Below are positions 5,242-9,705 of a stretch of DNA of 9,705 bases, one piece after another. Below the pieces are notes generated by a model. The model searched no databases. It was not told the DNA's origin and saw only the letters and a list, made by a program, of their open reading frames with translations. A program made the translations under genes and the position numbers. The DNA comes from DATKIY01 sp035543875 (GTDB taxonomy: Bacteria; Actinomycetota; Actinomycetes; JAHEKZ01): contig DATKIY010000183.1 in NCBI GenBank assembly GCA_035543875.1, positions 1 to 9,705 of the forward strand, in the 5' to 3' direction. Within the stretch, counting starts at the first letter, position 1. Every line of letters begins with the position of its first letter.

Positions 5242-5281
5242 GCAGGTCAGGCTGTCACCTGAGACCCTCGAGCGCCAGCCA

Positions 5282-5300
5282 TTCGACAATGATTATCGTT
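5282..5300. promoter_or_regulatory. Fur/Zur-family-like palindrome over a candidate -10 box
   Basis: A 9-1-9 imperfect palindrome reads TTCGACAAT, G, ATTATCGTT. The inner seven bases of each arm match except at one position. The core AATGATTATC is close to the AATGATTTTC core of actinobacterial Zur boxes and to the GATAAT/ATTATC units of Fur boxes. On the minus strand the same bases give GATAAT (5297-5292), a good -10, about 51 bases before the metallo-hydrolase start. Binding would block that promoter. No -35 stands out. Confidence 0.45.
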
Positions 5301-5475
5301 TGAAATGTGCCAGACACGCTCATCGTTCGGGGTGGGCGTCCCGCAACTACGGGCATCCAGGCGCAACACTCGGGTGAGATAGGTCACGCGCGACGCCACG
5401 AATGGTCAGCGTGCGGCCGAGATTTCAGCAGGTAACGTCGTGAACTGTCCACCAGAACGCAGCTCAAGGAGACGC

Positions 5476-5751
5476 ATGAACCGCACCGAACTCGTCCAGG
5501 CCGTCGCCGAGCGCGCTGGCGTCTCGAAGTCCGACGCCGACTCGGTCCTTAGCACCTTGGCCGACGTCGTTGGCGAGACCATCGCCAAGGACGAAAAGGT
5601 CAGCATCCCAGGCTTCCTGACGTTCGAGCGGGCCTTCCGTGCCGCGCGAACCGCACGCAACCCGCAGACCGGCGAAGAAATCAAGGTCGCCGCAAAGCAC
5701 ACCGCCAAGGTGAGCGCCGGTAGCGCCCTCAAGAAGGCCGCAGCCGGCTAA
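5476..5751 (+). CDS. hup: HU-family nucleoid DNA-binding protein
   Basis: HU is a small basic protein that binds and bends DNA as a dimer and helps package the chromosome. The 91 residues are one complete HU unit: MNRTELVQAVAERAGVSKSDAD (1-22), the helical dimer interface to about residue 40, then KVSIPGFLTFERAFRAARTARNPQTGEEI (41-69). This last segment includes the DNA-contacting arm with its conserved RNPQTGEEI. The conserved GFGTF is GFLTF here, with Leu at 48. There is no Lys/Ala-rich C-terminal tail like that of mycobacterial HupB. ATG 5476 is chosen over an upstream in-frame start because AAGGAGA lies 4-10 bases before it. A strong terminator follows, so it is monocistronic on its 3' side. 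The 186 bases before it show no clear promoter. Confidence 0.96.
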   Translation: MNRTELVQAVAERAGVSKSDADSVLSTLADVVGETIAKDEKVSIPGFLTFERAFRAARTARNPQTGEEIKVAAKHTAKVSAGSALKKAAAG

Positions 5752-5770
5752 CCAACCAGAGCTTCACCTC

Positions 5771-5815
5771 AGCGCAGGGGTTGCGACCGCAAGGTCGTCG
5801 CCCCTGCGCTGTTTT
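5771..5815 (+). terminator. Intrinsic terminator of the HU gene
   Basis: AGCGCAGGGG (5771-5780) pairs perfectly with CCCCTGCGCT (5801-5810). The inner part CGACC/GGTCG continues the stem after a short mismatch and wobble region, and is capped by the loop GCAA. GTTTT follows at once. This is a strong factor-independent terminator 20 bases after the HU stop. Read on the minus strand it lacks a T-run. Confidence 0.9.
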
Positions 5816-5838
5816 AGTAGGTACTCGAACCTTTTGAC

Positions 5839-6678
5839 CTACTCGAACGTCAGCATGACTCGATCCATCACCGGCTCATATCCCAGTCTGGTGTAGATGC
5901 CGTTCGAGGTCGGGTTGGCCTGGTCGGTGAACAACACTGCGTCGGACCCCTCATCGACGATGCTGCGGCTCAGCGCATACGTCAGCGCCTCGGCGTAGCC
6001 TCTGCCTCGCTGATCACGTGGCGTAAAGACAGGCCCAATTCGGGCAACTCCAGAGATGGCGGGGGTGCGACTCGCCAGCGACACCGGTTCACCGTCGGAG
6101 TTGCACCATAACCAGATGCCCTCGTCGGCAAGTCTGAGTTTCACATTCGGTTCAACATTCGCCATCGGTCCGTGGACCTCTACACCGAAACGGACATACC
6201 AATCCACCGCCAACGCGAAGTCGTCGTCGGTCGCCAGTCGGGCACGTCCTTCGACTTCTCGTTTCGGCGGGATAAGCGATCCGAGCTGAAATAACCGCAA
6301 CGCGTCATGAACGAGTACCCGTTGCTCCGAAAGCGACCGCCAGATAACAGCAAACGTTGCAGCCAGCTCGGTGGGTCCGTTAACCCCAGCGAGCTCAACC
6401 TGCCGATCCCGAAGCCCTACGGCTAGCGAGGGGAGCGTGCTTTCCTCCACGCAATCCAGCAGCAACGGCCAGGGAGGTGTGATGGACGCACACCCAGTTA
6501 CGTTACCGACAGAATCGGTCCACCAGCCGAATAGCTCTGGTGGGTCAAGCGGCGTTGCACGTCGCCGAGCCGAGTCGATGACATTGACACCAATCGTGTG
6601 GCGCGAGGCGTCGGCGCGTAGCAGCCCGCCAGCGGCGTCGTCGTACTCAGCTACGTCGTGCGAGAAAGTCCAAGCCAT
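5839..6678 (-). CDS. GNAT-family N-acetyltransferase, two-part
   Basis: This is a 279-residue protein whose C-terminal half (about 145-279) is a GNAT acetyltransferase. It has VARIGPVFTPRDQRGRGYAEAL (211-232) with the acetyl-CoA-binding RDQRGRGYA motif at 221-229. The end is typical, TDQANPTSNGIYTRLGYEPV (251-270), with Asn259 and Tyr262 at the usual positions. The N-terminal 140 residues show no catalytic motif; they resemble the degenerate N-terminal part of two-domain actinobacterial GNAT proteins. The acceptor substrate is unknown. The ATG at 6678 has only a weak GAGA ribosome site. It lies 67 bases after the methyltransferase on the same strand and may be transcribed with it. It converges on the HU terminator. 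Confidence 0.87.
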   Translation of the reverse strand: MAWTFSHDVAEYDDAAGGLLRADASRHTIGVNVIDSARRRATPLDPPELFGWWTDSVGNVTGCASITPPWPLLLDCVEESTLPSLAVGLRDRQVELAGVNGPTELAATFAVIWRSLSEQRVLVHDALRLFQLGSLIPPKREVEGRARLATDDDFALAVDWYVRFGVEVHGPMANVEPNVKLRLADEGIWLWCNSDGEPVSLASRTPAISGVARIGPVFTPRDQRGRGYAEALTYALSRSIVDEGSDAVLFTDQANPTSNGIYTRLGYEPVMDRVMLTFE

Positions 6679-6745
6679 ATCTCAGCATTGCGGACAGCGA
6701 CGCCGTTTGCACGTCAATTTCTGCTGGTCCGCGACGAGTCCGCTC

Positions 6746-7591
6746 TCAGGGGTTCGTCGCAGTGATGAGCCACGCCGACGATCCAAACCACACTCCGTCG
6801 CCTTCGTCGTGCGCGACCATCACTTCTCGAAGCTGCTGAAGCGCCCGGCCCTTCTCCTCCGACGAAAGTGGTTCCAGCATCCCCCGAGTGAAGCCCAAGC
6901 TCGTTACGAAGTCATAGGCATTGTCGACATCAGTACCGAACTTGAATGGCTGGGCAACTGGCTTCAGTTGAATGTCTCCGAATCCGGCGGCGCCGAGAAC
7001 CTCGCGACCAAACTCTGGATCAGCCAAGCCGAACGGCCCGGGGACACTAACGGGTGGGGTGGGCAGCGCTCGTTCGAGCGCGAGGGCTTCGCGCAAGGCT
7101 CCCAGCCATTCATTGCCTTCGAGCCCTTGCCACACCAGCAATGTCAGGCGGCCCCCGGGTAAGAGTGCTCCTCGGATGTTGGCAAATGCGGCGGATGGGT
7201 CGCCAAAGAACATGGCACCAACGCGGCTAATGGCGCAGTTAAACCTCTCGCCGGCAAACGTATACGTCTGCGCATCAGCTTGTTCGAAGGTGACGTTGGA
7301 GAGATGTTCTTCTTTGGCTCGGCGACGAGCTAGGTCGAGCATCGCGCTGGAAAGGTCAAGACCTAAGACCCGACCGCCGCTGGCGATCTTCGCCGCCTGA
7401 CGGCTGGTCTCGCCGCTGCCGCAGCCGATGTCCAGCACGTTGTCAGCCGTTTCGATCCGCGCTGAGTCGAAGAACTCTCGCGCGTAGCGCGTCATGGCAG
7501 CGTTGTACCGCTCCTCATGCTCGGCCCAGTGGGTCCCGTCCGGGCCATCCCAGAATTCCAGCTGCTCTTCATTCGCTGTGCTTAGTGACAT
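6746..7591 (-). CDS. Class I SAM-dependent methyltransferase
   Basis: This 281-residue protein has a Rossmann-fold methyltransferase core. Motif I is NVLDIGCGSGETS (51-63) for SAM binding; the ribose-binding acidic residue is in GLDLS (77-81, D79); EQADAQ (103-108) gives D106 beside the adenine; and LLPGGRL (143-149) is the post-III loop. The N-terminus (EFWDGPDGTHWAEHEERYN, 12-30) is of the UbiE/Methyltransf_11-like type seen in small-molecule methyltransferases. The substrate cannot be read. ATG 7591 has an AGAGGG ribosome site about 8 bases upstream. Its promoter appears to be TATAGT at 7615-7610, overlapped by a perfect palindrome, and the divergent neighbour is a PadR regulator, so this gene is the likely target of that regulator. 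Confidence 0.92.
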   Translation of the reverse strand: MSLSTANEEQLEFWDGPDGTHWAEHEERYNAAMTRYAREFFDSARIETADNVLDIGCGSGETSRQAAKIASGGRVLGLDLSSAMLDLARRRAKEEHLSNVTFEQADAQTYTFAGERFNCAISRVGAMFFGDPSAAFANIRGALLPGGRLTLLVWQGLEGNEWLGALREALALERALPTPPVSVPGPFGLADPEFGREVLGAAGFGDIQLKPVAQPFKFGTDVDNAYDFVTSLGFTRGMLEPLSSEEKGRALQQLREVMVAHDEGDGVWFGSSAWLITATNP

Positions 7592-7609
7592 GATTTCGCC
7601 CTCTCAGCC

Positions 7610-7615
7610 ACTATA
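7610..7615 (-). promoter_or_regulatory. Candidate -10 box of the methyltransferase gene (TATAGT)
   Basis: TATAGT on the minus strand lies about 19-24 bases before the methyltransferase ATG and overlaps the end of the palindrome at 7613-7631. The -35 is not obvious. Confidence 0.45.
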
Positions 7616-7631
7616 GTCCCTTTGGGACTAT
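7613..7631. promoter_or_regulatory. Perfect 8-3-8 palindrome, probable PadR operator
   Basis: ATAGTCCC and GGGACTAT are exactly complementary with TTT between them. The site is in the 63-base gap between the divergent methyltransferase and PadR genes, 21 bases from the methyltransferase start and 23 bases from the PadR start. It overlaps the leftward -10 box. It does not match the ATGT-N8-ACAT operator known for some PadR proteins. Autoregulation and control of the methyltransferase are inferred from position. Confidence 0.75.
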
Positions 7632-7654
7632 TGAATTACTCCTAGGAGCCGCCG

Positions 7655-8281
7655 ATGTCAAGCCCGCCAAGGCTGACGACGACCTCGTACAGCCTGCTCG
7701 GCCTCCTGGCAATCCAACCCTGGTCTGCCTATGACCTGGCGAAACAGATGGATCGAAGCCTCAGCCGCTTCTGGCCACGAGCTCGAAGCAAGATTTATGA
7801 AGAGCCGCGCAAGTTGGCGAGCCTGGGATTGGCGCGGTCGACGACCAAGCGCGCGGGGCTGCGTGAGCGGACCGTGTACACGATCACGGCGAAGGGACGA
7901 CGAACGCTCGCTGCATGGCTGGAACGTCCGTCCGAACCGCCAGCGTTCGAGTCCGAGCATCTCCTCAAAGTTTTCTTTGGGGAGCACGGCACGACGGCGG
8001 ACATCGAATCAACTCTGGGCCAACTCCGAGAGTGGGCTCTGGACCAGAGGGGGCAAAGCATCGCCGTAGGTCGGGAGTACCTAACGCGTTCCGGTCCGTA
8101 TCCGGAACGCTTGCCTATTCACACCCTCACCGGCCGGTTTCTCACCGACTACTACGAACTGCTCGCCGACTGGAGTTCGTGGGCAACGACGGTTGTCGAA
8201 TCCTGGCCGGACGATCCGCGTGACGCTGAACCGGACTGGGCACTCGTCGAGCAGGTTGCCCGTCGCCGTCCACGCACCTGA
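7655..8281 (+). CDS. PadR-family transcriptional regulator
   Basis: This is a 208-residue winged-helix repressor of the PadR type. The N-terminal DNA-binding domain covers about 10-85: TTTSYSLLGLLAIQPWSAYDLAKQMDRSL (8-36), the recognition region with IYEEPRKLASLGLARS (47-62; PadR proteins usually have YP.L..L..GLV), and the wing RTVYTITAKGRRTLAAWL (72-89). The C-terminal part (about 95-200) is the longer PadR dimerisation and ligand region of helices, Trp-rich towards the end. ATG 7655 has AGGAG 7 bases upstream. The gene is divergent from the methyltransferase with a shared palindrome between them, so it probably represses both. PadR proteins usually sense small aromatic or drug-like molecules; the ligand here is unknown. 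Confidence 0.92.
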   Translation: MSSPPRLTTTSYSLLGLLAIQPWSAYDLAKQMDRSLSRFWPRARSKIYEEPRKLASLGLARSTTKRAGLRERTVYTITAKGRRTLAAWLERPSEPPAFESEHLLKVFFGEHGTTADIESTLGQLREWALDQRGQSIAVGREYLTRSGPYPERLPIHTLTGRFLTDYYELLADWSSWATTVVESWPDDPRDAEPDWALVEQVARRRPRT

Positions 8282-8310
8282 GCTGCGCGATGCAGCCATC
8301 CCAAAGTTGA

Positions 8311-9336
8311 TCAACGAGTCCAGGCCAGTAGCTCGTCGACTTCCCACGCATTGACAATGCGGTCAGGGGTGACACCTGATTCGATCGCTCGTGCACATCC
8401 GTATGGCTGCCAAGCGAGTTGACCAGGTGCATGTGCGTCGGTGTCGATGGAGAACATGCAGCCGCGTTCAACCGCCAGCGTCATCAAGCGACTGGGCGGG
8501 TCCCTGCGCTCGGGCCGACAGTTAATCTCCACCGCGACGTCGAACTGCCGGCACGCCTCAAAGATCAGATCAGCATCGAAAGTCGACTCGGGTCGTTTCC
8601 TGTCTCCGGTCACCATTCGCCCTGTGCAGTGCCCGAGCACGTCGACGTTCGGGTTCGCGATCGCGCTGACCATGCGCGCTGTCATTGCATCACTGTCCAT
8701 TCGCAGCTTGCTATGCACAGACGCGACGACGACATCCAACTGCGCCAACAAGTCAGGTTCTTGGTCGAGCTGGCCGTCGTCGAGGATGTCGACCTCAATG
8801 CCCGTGAGTAGTCGGAAGGGAGCGAGCTTCGCATTGACTTCTGCGACAACGCCCAACTGTTTGCGGAGCCGCTCCGGGGTCAGGCCATTCGCCACCGTGA
8901 GCCGGGGAGAGTGGTCGGTCAAGACGGCGTAGGAGTGGCCAAGCTCCATTGCGGTGCGCGCCATCTCTTCGATGGGGCTGCCGCCGTCACTCCAGTCGGA
9001 GTGAACATGTAGGTCGCCCTTCAACGCGTCCAACAGCACGGTTCCTGACCCAGCCGAAGGAGCTGGCTTGGCCTCAAGTTCGGCCAGATACGCGGGAATC
9101 GACCCACCGGCCGCCTCCATAAACACCGCTGACGTTTTGGGGCCAATGCCGTTGAGGTCCGTGAGTCGACCGGTTGCCGCCCGATCCGTCAGCTCAGCTG
9201 CTGGCAGTTGCTCAAGAACCGACGCCGCAGTACGAAAAGCCTTGACGCGATACGTCGGAGCGAGCTCGCGCTCAAGTAGAAACGCAACGCGGCGCAGTGC
9301 GCTGAGCCCGACGTCCAATTCCACGTCAGTCACCAT
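8311..9336 (-). CDS. PHP-domain phosphoesterase with PolX-like helix-hairpin-helix N-terminus
   Basis: This is a 341-residue protein. Residues about 5-95 are helix-hairpin-helix DNA-binding region as in family X polymerases, with RVKAFRTAASVLEQL (30-44) and LTDLNGIGPKTSAVF (58-72). From about 106 the PHP domain is complete: GDLHVHSDWSDG (107-118; H110, H112, D117), LTDHSP (139-144; D141, H142), GIEVDIL (179-185; E181), VASVHSKL (204-211; H208), LGHCTGR (234-240; H236) and FSIDTDAHAPGQL (295-307; D300, H302). These are the residues of the trinuclear metal site. The nucleotidyltransferase palm of bacterial PolX is absent. A DNA-repair 3'-phosphoesterase or exonuclease role is likely by analogy, not shown. 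ATG 9336 has GAGG close upstream; the codon after it is GTG. Confidence 0.88.
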   Translation of the reverse strand: MVTDVELDVGLSALRRVAFLLERELAPTYRVKAFRTAASVLEQLPAAELTDRAATGRLTDLNGIGPKTSAVFMEAAGGSIPAYLAELEAKPAPSAGSGTVLLDALKGDLHVHSDWSDGGSPIEEMARTAMELGHSYAVLTDHSPRLTVANGLTPERLRKQLGVVAEVNAKLAPFRLLTGIEVDILDDGQLDQEPDLLAQLDVVVASVHSKLRMDSDAMTARMVSAIANPNVDVLGHCTGRMVTGDRKRPESTFDADLIFEACRQFDVAVEINCRPERRDPPSRLMTLAVERGCMFSIDTDAHAPGQLAWQPYGCARAIESGVTPDRIVNAWEVDELLAWTR

Positions 9337-9390
9337 GCCTCGTCACGCACCGGATGACAACCAGTGCTCCAGCCAGTCAAAGCGTTGTTT

Positions 9391-9396
9391 TAGAAT
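9391..9396 (+). promoter_or_regulatory. Candidate -10 box for the secreted-protein gene (TAGAAT)
   Basis: TAGAAT lies about 34 bases before the GTG at 9430, in the 93-base divergent gap after the PHP gene. The region is locally A/T-rich, unlike its surroundings. No good -35 is visible 17 bases upstream. Confidence 0.4.
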
Positions 9397-9429
9397 TGAG
9401 TCTTTGCCTATCGAGCGAAAGGGTTTTTT

Positions 9430-9705
9430 GTGAATCGGGTGTTGATTTCAGTGGGGGCATCTGTTGCCTTGTCCGCCGCTGCCTTAGCCGGCGCCGCCAC
9501 AGGCGTGGTTGCCGCGGAGCAGGAGACGACGACTGTGAAAGCTGCTGACTCGACCGGTGACCGTCCAGGGCATCCCTATGCATCTCTCACGCAAAAGGAC
9601 GGCGACAAGGCAGGTTGCGATCTCTTGGTAACCCCACCGACGGCCCTCGATCCGGGCTTCGACCAGCGGTCGTACGTGCGCTGCCATCACTCGTGGACCT
9701 CGATC
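9430..9705 (+). CDS. Secreted protein of unknown function, N-terminal part only (cut by window edge)
   Basis: From GTG 9430, 92 codons stay open exactly to the window end. An AAAGGG ribosome site lies six bases before the start, separated by a run of six T. Residues 1-29 form a clear Sec signal peptide: MNRVL, a hydrophobic core rich in Ala, Val and Leu, and a small-residue end (ATGVVAA, with Glu30 after it), with cleavage likely near 28-29. The mature part begins with a Thr-rich linker (EQETTTVKAADSTG) and then AGCDLLVTPPTALDPGFDQRSYVRC. Cys63 and Cys85 could form a disulfide outside the cell. No lipobox is seen. I do not recognise the family; the visible part is too short to assign. It is divergent from the PHP gene. 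Confidence 0.72.
   Translation, partial: MNRVLISVGASVALSAAALAGAATGVVAAEQETTTVKAADSTGDRPGHPYASLTQKDGDKAGCDLLVTPPTALDPGFDQRSYVRCHHSWTSI

Noticed and set aside
5242..5289. TTG start at 5289 for the metallo-hydrolase
   Set aside because: It would place the start inside the Fur/Zur-like palindrome and over the -10 box, and the added 16 residues have no family resemblance. ATG 5241 is simpler.
5302..5475. Promoter or hidden small gene upstream of HU
   Set aside because: No convincing -35/-10 pair, repeat or ribosome-site-led ORF could be supported beyond the palindrome at 5282-5300.
6371..7162. A 263-codon open frame antisense to the GNAT and methyltransferase genes
   Set aside because: It has no recognisable motif and lies opposite two well-supported genes; it reflects high-GC antisense openness.
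8282..8310. GCTGC-GCGAT-GCAGC hairpin between the convergent PadR and PHP genes
   Set aside because: A 5-base stem without a following T-run is too weak to call a terminator.
1..9705. Mobile element, phage, CRISPR or tRNA genes
   Set aside because: No transposase, integrase, terminal inverted repeats, regular spacer arrays or cloverleaf with a conserved T-loop were seen on either strand.

Overview
The window reads as chromosomal DNA of a high-GC Gram-positive bacterium (Actinomycetota; about 60% G+C by eye). The grounds are frequent GTG/TTG starts, strong G/C third positions, Actinomycetota-type versions of FmdB, MscL and PadR, a short HU protein, and the fmdB - CpaB-like - mscL gene order. 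The genus cannot be fixed. There is no rRNA, tRNA, CRISPR array, transposase or phage gene, and no stretch above 300 bases lacks a gene.

Layout. The left edge holds the 5' part of a leftward membrane-anchored protein (1-182). Divergent from it is 5-formyltetrahydrofolate cyclo-ligase (268-834). A leftward fluoride-export cassette follows: crcB copy 2 (2072-1668), a DUF190 PII-like protein (1605-1237) and crcB copy 1 (1240-872). Rightward again come fmdB (2208-2627), a reduced CpaB/RcpC-like membrane protein (2700-3179) and mscL (3248-3712). A leftward operon then runs metallo-beta-lactamase-fold hydrolase (5241-4444), a 47-codon acidic small ORF (4403-4260) and an APRT-like phosphoribosyltransferase (4270-3722). 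HU (5476-5751) runs rightward and ends in a strong intrinsic terminator. A methyltransferase (7591-6746) and a two-part GNAT protein (6678-5839) run leftward, divergent from a PadR-type regulator (7655-8281). A PHP phosphoesterase with a PolX-like helix-hairpin-helix N-terminus (9336-8311) and a divergent secreted protein cut by the right edge (from 9430) finish the window.

How the parts fit. By charge distribution the two CrcB proteins have opposite predicted topologies, as expected of an antiparallel heterodimeric fluoride channel, with a DUF190 protein made from the same message. MscL and the fluoride channel are both membrane stress-protection functions. The PadR gene and the methyltransferase share a 63-base divergent promoter carrying a perfect 8-3-8 palindrome, so they probably form a self-contained regulated pair.

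The most notable unexplained items are the acidic small ORF overlapping the phosphoribosyltransferase start, a CIRCE-like palindrome with a spacer of 8 instead of 9 in front of fmdB, a Fur/Zur-like palindrome over a candidate -10 box in front of the metallo-hydrolase, and two mutually exclusive hairpins in the mscL leader. I did not find a clearly new multi-gene defence or biosynthetic system; most genes belong to known families.
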